From contig NC_051123.1 of the NCBI RefSeq assembly GCF_014839805.1, positions 1,160,727 through 1,224,726 of the forward strand: a DNA stretch of 64,000 nt, given 5' to 3'. Position numbers and translations under genes: made by a program. Positions 13,347 through 27,385 of this stretch are shown in pieces. How positions within the stretch are numbered: position 1 is the first letter of the stretch; every line of letters begins with the position of its first letter. The notes beneath the pieces are model-generated. The model ran no database searches. It saw only the letters and a program-made list of their open reading frames with translations, and was not told where the DNA came from. The stretch comes from Manduca sexta (Eukaryota; Arthropoda; Insecta; Lepidoptera; Sphingidae).

Positions 13347-13490
13347 AAGTCGTTTTCAATAAACAATCCCAATCTCAATTTGCATCCGATTCCGTGCATA
13401 AGCCAATCAAATTGTATTTTTATGCATGTCAAAAAAAACTTTGTTCTGATTGGTCCATTTTTGAAATAGATCGAAAATGGCGGTTATATT
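13347..13490. mobile_element. MITE-E copy, truncated
   Basis: Left terminus gtcgttttcaataaacaatc and interior ctgattggtccatttttg are clear; the right terminus is reduced to cgaaaatggcgg. Confidence 0.6.
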
Positions 13491-14859
13491 TGAAATACAT
13501 TTTTAAGATGTCAACGGTACATCGAAGTACAAGGTTACGAATTACATTAAGTATTTGTAAGTAGTTGTAAATGATTCGTGAACAATCAGTTGAGAACCTT
13601 GATGAAGTAACTCGCGAGACAATGGCTGTTAATTGCGAAGCTCTTATCACGTCACGTTGACCCTAAACCTCGTCATCTACACTTCTTTGTTGTCCTATAA
13701 TGAATCAGCCGAAAACAATAACTTACTACGACTTAATCCTTTTTTGACGAATCTCTTTTTTAAAGTACAAAATGTTGCCCGTAATTTGCCTTTCTTGCAA
13801 TAACACTTGATCATTTTAATATATCAGCTAGCAGGTCACAACGTTAAATTTGTGCTTAATACTACCTTTTCCACATATTTAGACTAATGTCAAAGAAAAT
13901 AGTGTTTGTATTTATTTGTAGAAACACTACTGAATTAATTCTCAAGAAAAACATTTATAGGAAGCTATGCTGCCCAAAAACATGCCCTATATTTTATTCG
14001 AATATTATTACTATTTAGTTCATCAAGAGAGTAGTTATTACATATTTCTTAATATTCCGTCAATATTAGCTATACCAGCATAAAATCTGAGTTCCAATTA
14101 GCTTTCAACCAAACCTGAACCACGTATTAGAATTACAGGTATAACCTGTGATTCGAACAAATCAACCGAAATTCCAGTGCGGACTTAGCAACCAATTGCT
14201 GAGTTGTTATGCCTTATAAATGCATACAATTGCAAAATGACCCAAGTATTTATGATTTGCGATATGTGGTCCGTTTCATAAGCGATCAGCGATAAGAGCT
14301 AGCGTTTTTATTGTTCTCAGAATGTCGTCTCAATGTAGGAAATAAATTCAAACTTCACCCTTTTTAAGTTTGTAGCTGCTATATTTTGATTTGAAGTGAC
14401 ACTAATTTTATCTTCTTTGATTAATTTATAAAATAAAACATTTGACTGTGATTTATTGTTATACGTCTCATTTATGTTGTATGGTTACAGATTACATGTT
14501 CTGTATTCCAATGATCATAAAAACTTGATATTTTTTTTATAGCTACAAGGAGTTGAATATCAATGACGAACGCTATCAAAGCTACAAAGGATGGACACAC
14601 TAAACACAATTTGTTATTGTAATATTACAGTAAGCAACACAATCAATATTTATATAACGTCCTAAATACATATTTTATGGCACAAATACCTATATGCCCT
14701 AATGATGTTGCGTCATAATTTTATTAACATTATAAATGCTGAATTTTGTGACGACGTTTAGAGGTTTGGATGTTTGTTTAAAGTAAACGTGAAAACAGCT
14801 GATCGGATTTGGATGAAATTTTTCATATAGATATGCCATGTTATTTTGTTGCTTTGAGT

Positions 14860-15144
14860 GACAAGATGAGCTTGCCGTTCGCCTGTTGGTAAGCGATACG
14901 ACCGCCCATAAATAGTAGAAACATGATCCAACACCTTCAATTACAAAGTTTTACTTGGTATTCCACTGTGCTCGTCATACTGAGACATTAGATGTTAAGT
15001 CTTATTATGTCCAATAGTTACAATGGCTTCAATCTCCTTCCAGCTGGAACACAACAGTAACTAAACACTGCTGCTTTGTGGCAAAATTAAACATTGCGAT
15101 GGTACTTACCCACGCGGACTCCCACATATTAAAGACCTACCACC
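14860..15144 (+). repeat. Rep-D copy, near full length
   Basis: gatgagcttgccgttcgcct, ggtaagcgatacgaccgccc, ttacaaagttttacttggta, gacattagatgttaagtctt and a right end agacctaccaccagca. The family recurs at 12.5 (-), 29.7, 38.7 (-) and 52.6 kb. Confidence 0.75.
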
Positions 15145-15362
15145 AGCATACCATGTCTTGAATTTATAAACAGAAAATTTTTTAACATGGCCAAGTACAC
15201 CGAAGACTTTATACTGAGAAATTTCATCACATGGGATGTACAGTCATCTAGTTAATTATATAATTCAGAATTCACTGAAATGGCTCATAGATGTATTGAA
15301 ATCAATTGTCAAGATTAAATCTGTATCACATCGCATTAGTATCAACTGTTATGGTGTTATAA

Positions 15363-15411
15363 TATATGTATAAATAAATAAAAAAATAAATAAATAAATA
15401 AAAAAAAACAC
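15363..15411. repeat. AAAT-type simple repeat
   Basis: Run of (taaa)n grading into poly(A). Confidence 0.9.
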
Positions 15412-16093
15412 GATACGCATTTCTACCTAAAATATCACGCACACCCAAATAAATAATTTTATTCAATGATAACATTAGATTAAAACATTCATTCGTGTGA
15501 AGACAGATATAAATTGATGGTACTTCCGAAGAATATGATGCATTACTTTCTTATCTACGCACAAAATTTCTTTAAAGACTAAACGCAGAGAAATGCGAAT
15601 GTAGATACGTAGGAAAGATATTTTTAAAATAGGTCACATTTTTTTTTTATCTTAAACGTTTTAAGATGGAAGTCATTTCAACCGCCATCCTCGTCTCAAA
15701 GTTTATGATAAGCAAGAGTTTTGTATCAAACAAGACCTTTCCTAGTCAAATAAGTCAAAATCCTCAATTCCAAATTTACTAAGGCGACATTATACCCGCT
15801 CCCTCTACCTCTCAAATCTTAACCCATCAAGATAATCGTTTATAAAATACACAGCGTCGACGACACATGAGAAAGCATTGTGACTCGTTTTCTCAGAGAA
15901 TCTCGCCGCTGTTCGTGGAATCAACTAATTGTGCCAGCAAATGAAGCGGGACGTTGTCCGAGACATTTTAGAGATTTGCAATAACTATCACGTCTCTTAT
16001 ATGCAATAGCCCTCATGAGGAAATACAATTGTTTGCTTGGTATTATATATCTGCTAATAAGCAACAATTTGTAAGCATTACTGTTTAGTTAAA

Positions 16094-16343
16094 GCGGTGA
16101 TAGCCTAGTAAGATATGGAACGGAGGTTCAAAACATAAGGGCACACACCTCTGACTTTTCTAAAATGATGTTTGTATTTTTTGTGAATTATCGCTTGCTT
16201 AAACAGCGAAGGAAAACATCGTGAGGAAACCTGCATACCTTAGAAGTTCTATCAACCTGCACTATGACAGCGTGGTGGACTAATCCGTCTTAGTAGTTAT
16301 TGGACATGTATGCCCTGCAGTGGGATAGTAATACACGGCTATG
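16094..16343 (+). mobile_element. SINE-A copy, internally deleted
   Basis: Head gcggtgatagcctagtaaga, body gaaggaaaacatcgtgagga and tail gtgggatagtaatac. Part of the head after tatggaacgg is missing. Confidence 0.7.
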
Positions 16344-18264
16344 TAATTCGAATTCCCAACCTATACTGTTACTTATGTACTGTGGTAGTACGATACGAAC
16401 ATCTTGCCTCATCATTGACAATAAAGAATACAGTGACCATACACAACTCGAGAATGTAAAGTAAGAATGACAAGTCTATGCCAGACTTAAAAAAACGTCT
16501 ACCAACAACCAAATACATAATAGTGAAGTAGGAAAGGAATGGCAAGTCAAGGACGCGAACCCGTTGTGAATGCCACGAGAGTGGAGGAAGCGAGTGTTCA
16601 GAACTAATTGCAGTTCGTTCACTGAGCTCGTTAGCGATACGAATAATTGGTTTTATGTAACTGAAATGTATGAATAAAAAAGATTTTTTCTTTCCTAATC
16701 AATCAATCTCAGAACTGGTTAACGTTGTATATCGTATTGGAGGAAATTATACTTTTTTTTATGGTTTAGACCATAATTCTGCCCCGCTCGTCCAAAATGG
16801 GTCATTATCAAACATGTAGTTTAGAAGAATGCATCACGCGTCGACAAGTTACCTGATGATTTCGAAGGTTAAATTTTCTTGTGTTACTATTGTATAACTA
16901 ATTAAAAAAGCCAAGATATGTATAAACTAAACAGCCAAACTAATAACAAAATACGTTAAAGGAAGCATATTATACAAGAAAGAAAATGCAGTCGTGCCAA
17001 AAATAGAAACTGGATGCGCACAGCCAAATGGCAAAGCTTGAAGAGATTTACATCTATTAGTAGACTCAAATGGAATGATAAAGTGATGTATATAAATAGA
17101 CTTGCTTAGTGTGTTTGTAGATTTTTATACAATGGTTAGGCTGACCAGATGTCATGTATTTACGGATGTCGCGTTTTAGTGATCAATTTGCTGCGTCCCT
17201 TAATTGAAAAATAAATACTGCACAATAAAGTATCTAGATAAAAATATAAAGAAATATTGTCACTTTAATTAAAATCTTCAATCCCGTACTTTGAGTGCCC
17301 ATATCCCTTTAAATTAAGGGAGTTATTCTGCTAACTCTAATGATGCCTGGCAGCCTAAACAATAACAGCAAGACCAACATTTGATTTACAAAAGCTTGTA
17401 ACAATGCTTATAAACACACATTATATCAGTTGAAATCAAAGAAACTACCCAAAGACACTAGCTCGACAAATTTAAAACAAATACCTAGGTACATTTATTT
17501 TGATCACTAGAAACTGAAAATAATCCAAAATTTCCGTTGCAATTACAATTCACAGCATTAACCCGCTTACGCGACAAACATGCTAGAACAGAACAAAGGA
17601 ATCCTCCAAAGTATGCATCGATATTAAGAATTCAAACACGAATCGCGAATCAATCAAATGTTAGATAACGTTTATAATTGCATCAATATCCGTCTTAAAT
17701 AAAACATGTGATGATTCTGATGACACAGTTACGTATCATGTATTTTTGAAAATTTGCCAAAATTCTGATAAAAACTGAGAAACGTTTTACTCAGCGGCGT
17801 AGGGATCTGCGTTTTGTGGAAATCAATGTGATTTTCCAGTTCACTTAAAACTTCAAACCTTAAGTCCGAAAAAAAGGAGTCACTGGCAATTCTGTAGAAT
17901 CTCATTCCGAGACATTATTGCGATAACTACAAACGAACAATTCGTACGACGGTTTTGGGCTCTTTGGCAATCTTCCTAATATGAAACGCAACAGTTGCTA
18001 CATTCACCCTTTTTTTCAGCAATGGTATTACTCAGTTGAGGCAACTCGTTTTTGCTGCAGATAAAGAATTTACAGCATGATTTCTATACTATCCTATTTC
18101 TGGCGTTGAAGGCCACACAATTCCATACAAAACGTAGGCCCAAACTCCTCCTTTCCCTTTCCAATCCTTGTTTTTTCTAAAGCGACAGAGTTCATCTATC
18201 ATGCCCAAATGATTGTCGATTGTTTGATATAGCTATGTTTTGTTAAACCTCTATCCGCCAATTT

Positions 18265-18370
18265 CTATTAACGATCCTAATCTCTTTTTTGATCCATCGC
18301 GAATTTAGATTACAGACCAATCAAAATAAAATTCTTTGACATGCTTACAAATGACTTATTTTATAAAAGT
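18265..18370. mobile_element. MITE-E copy, degenerate
   Basis: Matches ctattaacgatcctaatc, accaatcaaaataaa and acatgcttacaaatgactta of the family; the ends are eroded. Confidence 0.45.
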
Positions 18371-20440
18371 TATTGTCTAGTTTATTGGTAACAGCGGTAA
18401 GTCTTTTTGTAACTGCATTCGTATGCATAACATCCAAAGACGTTTCGTTACTTAAAGATTAAGACTCTAAGAGTTTGTTTGCAAAACATTTGCCAGCGAT
18501 GGTCCCAAGCTGCTAACTTTATCTTTTGAGTCTACTAACGCCTTCTCAGCAGTTTCGTCCCCCTACTGGATGAGATACGCCATGCGTCGTAGACATATTT
18601 GTATAGCTGTTACAATATTTGTAATTATAGTAAATGGCATTGAATCGGTATTAAAATAGACAAGGTTAGCAACTTTTTCAATTTCGTTTTTAAATATATT
18701 TATGTAGGTTTGTAAGGATATAGGTGGAAGTAGTGGACTCCAGGTTGATTGAGTTTACTTTCCTAATAATGTATCTAACTCCACTCAGTACCCAAATTCC
18801 AATTATTACGTGATTTTCGAAATGTTTCTTATTATTCTACTTTGAAATCGAAATGACCGTAACAATTTACATTGCCAAAATAATGGGCTTCAATTCTACA
18901 CCTGTTTCTGATGTTCATAGGAAGTTATTCATTACAATTATTATGTTTTAAAAACGTTGTGTAGAATTTTCATACTAAACACATAAAATATTACCTTCCG
19001 TCACGGTACATCTCAACAATTTGACAAGTACATACTAATTATATTTACCAAACGACAAAAACTTGCTAATTGACCTTCAAACGTAATTTGAACATAACCA
19101 GATATTACCAAATAAACACGCTAAGCGACATTATCTTTAAGAGTGACATCGGACAGGGGTATTTGCCCCTTGCTTATCATTGGAACATGCGATTTCTGAT
19201 AGGTGATAAGTTTGGGACGTCGCCCCATGACTTAGACATGTGATAAGCTTGATGCGTGTGTACTTTTACATAGAAGAGTGGACGGACATGTAAAGTGACA
19301 GAGTGATTTCTGTACAGTTGAATGATGACGCGAGGTTATCGTACTTTTGTTGGTGTAAGCGACGGCGCATATACATCTTAGTTTGTTTATTTTTTTTAGA
19401 AACCAGTGGCAACCGACATATGCTAAAGCCAAAAGGTAACGCGAAATTTGTTATGAAATGAAATAATTTGTTTGACTCTGGAAAATATTGTACATTATTT
19501 AGATTCCGTCAATATTAACTCTACCACCAGTTCGGAAAGCAGCTTTCACCAGAGAACGGGCAACAAACTCTGGTGTTGCTCTTTTCAAAATCAGTTTAGG
19601 TTATAAACTACAGTACATGATACACAGTAAAAGAGAAAATACAAGTACGCATCGTATAATATTTATTAAGCGCCATCTATACACATTAATTTATGTGCAA
19701 ACTTAAGGTAAAGAAACATTGTTATCGTATAGCGCGTGGACCTGAGTAAGTATAAGTGAGTACTGCGTTGCAAAGAAATAAATAATTAAGTTCTTTATTC
19801 TTAAGCCTTCATATAAAAAGAGTCTAGATATAATTTAATAGGATCGTGAGACTTTGTACCAATCTTAATTGTCATTCTATAAATTAGTAGAACGCCGCAC
19901 GCCACGAAGTATTTCATTGTCAAAGTTCATTATTTTTGTATTATTAGTTGTTTAATCACGGTTACACTTTTACGAGAAATCACATCAAGCCTAGAAAGTT
20001 TTATCGCAATTTTCGTTAATATTCAAAGAGGAATAAAAATGGTGCACGTCTTTTCCTAGGTACTGCCGTGTGGAAATAAATATTTTTCCCATCTAATAGA
20101 CTTTTAGAAAGGCTTAATTGTAAAACTTTCTTCCATTTAATTAATTTAAGTAACAAATAGAATTAATATGTTATCTGCGATGACGTGTGGACGGTGGAGG
20201 TGTGTTCTCTACGCAAATCCAGTATTGAAGTTATATGACGATGTTTAGCCTTTACAATATCAGATTAGAGTCAACACTGCCGATAATGGTTTAAAAATAA
20301 ATACTCAAATGACTCAGTTATATTCACAAAGGATTTGCAATAGGGCTATAGTTCTAGCAAAGCAGAATCTTGGAAGCACGTTTAATTTGTTTGAAAGAAT
20401 TTGAAGAGAGTGTATTTTTTTATATACTGCCATAGTAAAG

Positions 20441-20560
20441 TGCCCCTCTGCACCTTATGATAAGCGGACTGGACTCCGAATTGCGTATCGATTGACGAGA
20501 GATGATTCGCCAGTCGATGCAATTATGTCGGCGTGTTTGAATTAGATGTTTAATGAAATA
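20441..20560 (+). repeat. Rep-C fragment (5' half)
   Basis: ctgcaccttatgataagcgg, atcgattgacgagagatgat and aattatgtcggcgtgttt. Two smaller pieces lie at 27429-27465 and 27905-27955. Confidence 0.6.
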
Positions 20561-22555
20561 TCAACGGTCTATACTATGGACTGTATTTTTATAGATGTAA
20601 TATATGTAATTAACAATCAAATAAATTTTCACGGCGCCCCGATGCGTTGCCATACCGGAAGAGAAGGAAGAAGGGCGAGCGTCAACGGCGCTTGGTCTTA
20701 CAAGAAAAAAAGTGTTGCCACTTAAATTTTATGTTGAATAATTTAATCGAACATTAGATATGAGGCATTTGGAGACTAACCGTTTTGTCGCAGCATGACG
20801 ATCATAGTGTATTAACATGCAAAATAAAATTTAAGTTTCAACTGTTTGCTGCGGTTTAAAAACATTCGTGTCGCTTAGCATAAAACTGTTATTTCTTTAT
20901 TAATTTGCATATAAACTGCGTAGAAATCAAAGCAATAGATATAGACACTAAGGTTAACAGCATAGTTAAACTTATTGATAAAAAATTGTCCACCAATAGG
21001 CCCAAGTCGAGAAAAATTCAACGGCCCACATACATCTATTTCCAGAGGCATCCCAATATATTATGGGTTTCATTGACGGAAGCTCGCTCGACCTTGATAC
21101 AGTGCGTAGACAGACGGTGAAAACAAATTATATTTTTGTTTTATGAAGCCATGAATATTTTATTATTTAAATTAACTATTTTAAAAGAACAGCGTTTGCC
21201 TTGATCTCGTCGAGGTTGTATAATTTTGGTTCCAAATCCCGATTATATGTCTGGCCCTAGTTTTTATTAGTCTAGTTAATTATGGAATCCTTTTCTTTAA
21301 CTCAGCTTACACGTTAAAACTTGTTTAGACTTTAGAGCAAATCAACTTTGCGCATTCATTACTTATTCATTTCAGATCATTGAATTTTTTATTCAACCAA
21401 AGATTGGTTTATGTCTGTGCGAAAAATCCAAATTCATTGAGCATTATGCCTTTAATAAAACCTTTAAATATTTCATCAAACTTCTGCATTTATTTTGGTA
21501 GATTCAAACACTGATGTTCGATGTTTCTAACCAAAATATTACTACATTCGGGTTCAAAATTATAGCGATATCCGATAAGATTATGTCGCGTATATTTTAT
21601 TAACATGTCAAGGCCTATATCCTCGACACAGATTCACAAATTAATACAGACAGACCAGAGGAAATTTACTCTTGAATACCCCTATTTTCTTTGGCAAACT
21701 AATTTTAAATATAATTTCCTTTATTGAACTCATATCTAAACTGCAATCAACGTAAACAATTTATTTTTATTTTTAGTATACATCAATATTTTTATTTACA
21801 CAACTGGTTTCAACGACATTTGGATTATTCGGTCATTGAAGGAGTGTTTTCACTTCGAATATTTATGCTACTAATGGATTGTCTCACAATTGCGTGACCA
21901 AATACGAAAGTCAAGCTCCTAAATAAATGGTAAACAAAATAATGCATTCAGCAGTAACTGTATTATATCACTTGAATATGCTGAAATAAGTCTTAAAAAT
22001 AATTTCTTCGATGACTAAACTAACTAAAACAGACCAGAAAAGGACTTTCAGGCGGACGGAACAAAAAACGTAAACAGAGTTATTTATCAGAGAGAATTTT
22101 AGATTGAAATCGCCTTTAACATAATTATAATTCGATTGGAAATAACATTCACGTGTTTTTAAAAGTGGAAAAACACATCAATCGTTCCCCGTGAAAGATG
22201 CATCTTGATTGAACCCATATGCCGTTACAATAATAAATGTTATCATTTACTGCCCTGAGTCTTGTGTTCCGCTTCCATGATTTGTAGGTTATAATACGGT
22301 AAACTTATTTGAATTTGCAAGTATGATGAGAGTGGCTCGCCTGATCATTAACCTTGGGTTTACATGAGGGACATTGTAATCAGTGTTAGGTCTTGGGTGA
22401 AAAACGCAGGGTAGATATAATTCAAAATTCTAATGGTGTTGCAAATCAAGAGAGCAGTTTGCTTGCCTCCTTAGCTAAGGCCTTTCTAATTTCACTAAAG
22501 GAGTATGGTATTAAAACAGCATTATTAATGAAGGTGGAGGAAGCGCGAGAAGTAC

Positions 22556-22640
22556 CTATGCCAAAATCGTGCAATGTGGCAATCCATAGTCTCTGCCTAC
22601 CCATATGGGATAGAGGCGTGATACTATGCATGTATGTGTG
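22556..22640 (+). mobile_element. SINE-B 3' fragment
   Basis: tagtctctgcctacccatat and gggatagaggcgtgatacta match the 3' end of the SINE-B body. Further fragments: 23238-23312 (+) (cagcccggagtccgtaattt) and 23825-23862 (-). Confidence 0.45.
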
Positions 22641-25004
22641 TATTATTAATAAGAAAATAATTGAATCTGATATGGACGAAAGGAACCGTTTCCCGTATAG
22701 GGGGTGTTTGGTCCGTTTCGAAATATTGTCTTAATATATTCCGAAACGCAATAAGCCGTTACTCCACATCCGATTTCTGGCCTATCATTCAAGCTGTAGA
22801 CATATCCGTCTAAAACCCATCCATACCGTCGACATTTGCCTACAGCCCATTCACGCTGTGGACATCAGCATGCCACCGACATTGAAAGCATAATCGAAAG
22901 GTAAAGGAAATGCGGAGAATCTCGCGTAAAGGTAAATATAAAACGGGACCTTGATATCACGGGTTATTTCGGGAACAGTAGCGCCAACAGATCCATCGAT
23001 GTTTGCCAACTATTCGTAAAGGTTTACGATAACCGCCACTCAGATATCTACAAGCTATCTAACAATGCACTCTAATCTCGCATGTAAATGTAATATAGCT
23101 TCTGTTCGCGACTCCGTTTGCGTCAAATCTCCACACGTAAAAAGGAAACATACAGAGAGAGTCAGAGCTACACATTTATAAGTATGTATGTATCTACAAT
23201 TGAGTGATGAAACTAGCAATAGTGCAAGTGATATGTTTTCTACTCAGTATCAGCCCGGAGTCCGTAATTTGTGCTCGATATGGCTATCGGTTCAAGCTCT
23301 AAGACATAGAAGAGAATATGTGCAAAAAATGAGGGCATTTACGTTTCTGGCTACCTATTCAGACTCACAGGTGTTATATTAATGTATTTTCAAAATCGGA
23401 TCAGTATGTCGTAGATTGGCGTGTTTAAAATCTACCAAAAACAATAATATAATAGTAAGTTTGTTTAGACATAACGTGAAAGCGCTGAACTGATTCGGAT
23501 AAAGACTTCACTGTTATATTAAATACAGCTACGGGAAAAATATAGACTATGTTAAAGAAATAGTGATAATTTACAATCAGATTTTCACTTGCTATAGAAC
23601 AGCGAAAACAAATTTCAATATTGTGCAATCGTAATGAACACATTTTGTTTTTTTTTTTTGGGGAATAAACAATTATACTCTAGATTCAGACTTCAAACAT
23701 ACTTGTATTATAAAGTTTTCGTTAACATAAACAATAAAATATTTATGTTAATGTATGTAGTTCAATATAACTATTTAGTTTCTAGTTAGTTCATTAAATA
23801 TAGCTTAAACTCTTTTTTGATATTAGGTAGGCAGAGGCGTAACCGATGCACCCATTAGCTTACAACAACTTCAATCACAACTAACGTTCTTATTCAAATA
23901 AACAACTATTTCCAACTCCGGGAAATCTAACCCATAACCTCTACGCCCTAGACCAAGACACTAACAAAAATTACAATATTAAACGGGACGTGAGCGCAAT
24001 GGCTTATTGCATCACACTAATCCACAGCGGGATCAAAATAAACCGGTCCAAACATGAAAATACACACGCGATCAATGTATTTATTTCTATGCGCTCCCGC
24101 CGATAACTTTGTTACTTTAATGGTGTTATATCCACGTGGTAATAGCATTTAGGAGCAAAGTACATCTGTGGCATTTCATTGAAAGATTTGCCGGTGCCAA
24201 ATTTACTTCTATTACTCTCTGGTTGTTAAGCGACATTATTTTTCAGCTCTTTTCATATTATCTACTACACATATTTTTATTTAATTTCGATATAAGAGAG
24301 CTAAGTGTTTCTAGAAGCACGCCTTCACTGATCGATGTCTTTGTTTACTGTTATCAAAATGTAGTGGCAGATGTGAGTAGGAGTTGGAACTCATTGGAAA
24401 ATATCTTGTTCTCTTTCATATTTCCTTTCTTCAGCAAAATATAATTTGTTGTACTCTAAAAAAAATCTTACACATTTTGATGTTACATAAATTTTTCTTT
24501 CATCACTACCAGAGTTTGTTATTTTACTACGCCTAGTTTTACCATTCCTAATTAATTCAAAATGAACTCTAAAGTTTATTAAATTAATGAACATAGTTCC
24601 CCAAACCCATTTTATCAGCGTCCGGTTCACTTATCAGTACATAGTACGATAGACTGCCCGCAGGCCTTCCTGCTACGATAAAAACTAGTCTGGCTGCATT
24701 TTTGTATATTTCATGTTGTATAGAAATGCAACGTTTAAGTGGTAATATAAATTCTTTGACTTAATGTAACATTACCATGATAATGTTTATGGGAACATCT
24801 GGCATGGGAGAATTTTTAAATAATTAAGTGATATATAAATCCTGTTATCAAATCTCTAAGTTACTATGTGAAAATATTTGTATTGCGTAAAAGCATCGTA
24901 GCCTCATTAAGGGACATTGGTGTGACAGTGTTGTGACTGTTCAGGAGTTGTAACGTTTTTATGTTTCTTTGGCCTGGTGGCAAAACTACGCCATCTTTAA
25001 TTTT

Positions 25005-25200
25005 CTCTGCACCGTGATCGTCACCTTGAGACATTAGATGATGAATGATGTAATTAAACTAGCAATAATGTCTTTTAAATCGGAACACAATATGTCCTGT
25101 ACATTCCACAACGCTGCATGCCGGCATAAATGTCATAGCAGAAGTACAAGCCGAATCTTCGCAAACGAGGAATCTACCTCATAAAACCCACCTGCTTCAC
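25005..25200 (+). repeat. Rep-D copy, diverged
   Basis: tgatcgtcaccttgagacat, tagatgatgaatgatgta and cataaaacccacctgc, in the family order. A further weak piece (gttcacctgttggtaagtga) lies at about 10055-10090. Confidence 0.45.
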
Positions 25201-25514
25201 TAATTTTCAACTTAGAAACTTCTGTTATAACATATTTTAGAAGTACCTAGTAACCTACATTGCCCAAGTGTTCCGCTATAGCGTCATCCAGAACCTGAAC
25301 ATCTGTTTCTATTCGATTGAAGACACGTGTTTATAAATTATGCTAATGAATTCATAACGCACAAGACCGCCCATCGTACTTGTCGCCCATGTTACTCAGC
25401 CCGTGAACTTGAAGGATGTCTTTGCATTATAGATATGATTGGTCTAGTCTAAGTTTGCACGGATGATAAAATGTATAATTATAAAAATGCTTTTGAGTAA
25501 GGTAACTCTACAGA

Positions 25515-25775
25515 GCGGCGATAGCATAGTTGGGTATGGAACGGACTGCCGTGATGATTGTCCGCAGGTTCAAATCCCAAGTGCACACTTCTGACTTTTC
25601 TAAAATTAAGTGAATATTCTTTGTGCATTATCACTTGCTTTAACGGTGAAGGATAACATCGTGCGGAAACCTGCATACCTGAGATGTTCGTTATAAGAAT
25701 TCTGAGGGTATGTGAAGTCTACCACTCCGCACTTGGCCAGCGTGGTGGACCAAGGCCTAATCCCTTTCACCTATT
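25515..25775 (+). mobile_element. SINE-A copy, 3'-truncated
   Basis: gcggcgatagcatagttggg through cactctgcactt-type body to ggtggaccaaggcctaat; the terminal gtgggacagt part is absent. Confidence 0.7.
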
Positions 25776-26051
25776 TAGTTGGGATGAGTCAGTGTTACGT
25801 AGGTAAACTCGCCTTTTCATTATGTTCGTTTCAACGAGTAGCTAATAGAACTGTAGAATTCTATATACAATGTTAACTACATATTCTAATAAATATTTAT
25901 TATTTGTTTCAGGTATGTAACAAACAACAGAAAACTGAACGATATTTAAAAGGTTTGTTACTAGACGATTGGCACGCTCTACACTCTTACGTTTTATTAT
26001 TCAATATAAACTTTAAACCTATTATAGGTAAAGGATAAAGAACGTGTACTG

Positions 26052-26118
26052 GCGTTCAATGGGGGAGGCCTATGTCCAGCAGTGGACGATTCAAGGGCTG
26101 AAATGATGATGATGATAA
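26052..26118 (+). mobile_element. RTE-type LINE, short 3' end with (ATG)n tail
   Basis: gggggaggcctatgtccagc, agtggacgattc and then gatgatgatgat match the tails of the other two RTE fragments. Confidence 0.55.
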
Positions 26119-27128
26119 AGAACGATCTACTGATGTAAAAGATTCCTCTCAAAGCATTTAAGGATTATCAATTTAATCGTTGAGAAGTAATCCAAGAATT
26201 TAATCTATATTTCAATAAATCTATATAGTGCAAAAATGATTAAACGCACGCGTTGTTCATTACATGTCCTTTGATTTCCTCCTATTATCTCATAGAAAAC
26301 CCATTGTAGGTGGATATTTTCATTATCTTCTAACAAAAGGCCAGTGTTAACATTACCTACTTCACAATGGGTATGCATTATAGAACTATTCATGAAAGAT
26401 ATAGAAACAGAACAATATCTACAACATTAATATAGCTATGCCATGTGTAAGCTTTATTATGGGCTGGATTGAAGGGAGGCAATCTACTGAAGTTGTGGTG
26501 AGCCCTTGAAAGATCTTCATTAATAAAATTATTATGAAAATAAAGATTTTGGAAAAGAGCAACTCAACGCTTTGGGTCCTTGGAAGACCAACGCCGCGGC
26601 TTGTTCTCAATGGGAACCGTGTCGGACTCACACCATGTTTGGGACAATCCACTAGTTCTTTTGCAATTCTTGCTTTTTTATTTCATTGTTATTTCTTTTA
26701 TGCGTATTGGTGTTAGTGTACCTAAATTTTCTTATTTTTTTAATTTCTTATTTTTTTTGTGTCATGGTGTGCGAATAAATGACTTGTATTAGTAATTAAA
26801 AGAAACGACAATCTTTAAAAAGCTCTAATAAACAATTAAGTTATAATATACAGATTTCAGTCCGGAAGGTCTAAATAACAAATACCTACATACTTTATTA
26901 CTAAAACTAGTACAACCATGACAATTATTAATACTAACCGAAAAGGCCTAATCAATTGACGCGGCCGTATGCAAGCAGTAGGCAATGTGCGCTATATTTT
27001 AAGTAATTTTGGCGTGTTACTTTGTTTTATAGTGTTATGTAGGAAATATCCAAATGGAACTATGGGCGTTCCCTTCTAGGAATGGGGAATGTTAATTTAG
27101 CTATTTGTAATATCGTAATAATTTTAGT

Positions 27129-27385
27129 ACGATAGCCTAGTTGGGTGTACAGACTGCCGAGACGAATATCCGCAGGTTCAAAGCCCAAGGGTACGCAACT
27201 CTAATTTTTCTATAGTTATGTTTGTGTTCTTTAATTCTAAGATCTCTATAAGAATTTTGAGGGTATGTTAAATCTAGCAATCCACACTAGGCCAGGGCGG
27301 TGGAGTTAAGTCTAATAGCTGTCAGTAATAGAGGAGGCTTATGCAAAATTTGGGACAGTATTTGATACGGGGCTGATGTTCTTGT
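27129..27385 (+). mobile_element. SINE-A copy, diverged
   Basis: cgatagcctagttgggtg head, caggttcaaagcccaaggg B-box region, ctaggccagggcggtgg body, and tail ttgggacagtatttgatac. Confidence 0.6.

Larger units (their letters stand above)
7871..16093. other. Intergenic DNA without recognised genes
   Basis: A pyrimidine-rich stretch (about 7870-8015), repeats listed separately, and otherwise AT-rich sequence. Short open frames here overlap SINE bodies or lack splice-site support. Confidence 0.5.
16344..25514. other. Intergenic DNA, few recognisable elements
   Basis: Holds a degenerate MITE-E (18265), a Rep-C piece (20441), SINE-B scraps (22.5-23.9 kb) and a Rep-D relic (25005). I see no supported coding sequence in the remainder. 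Confidence 0.5.

Noticed and set aside
13116..13469. 117-codon plus-strand frame
   Set aside because: Its second half is the MITE-E copy at 13347-13490 and the first half shows no recognisable protein feature.
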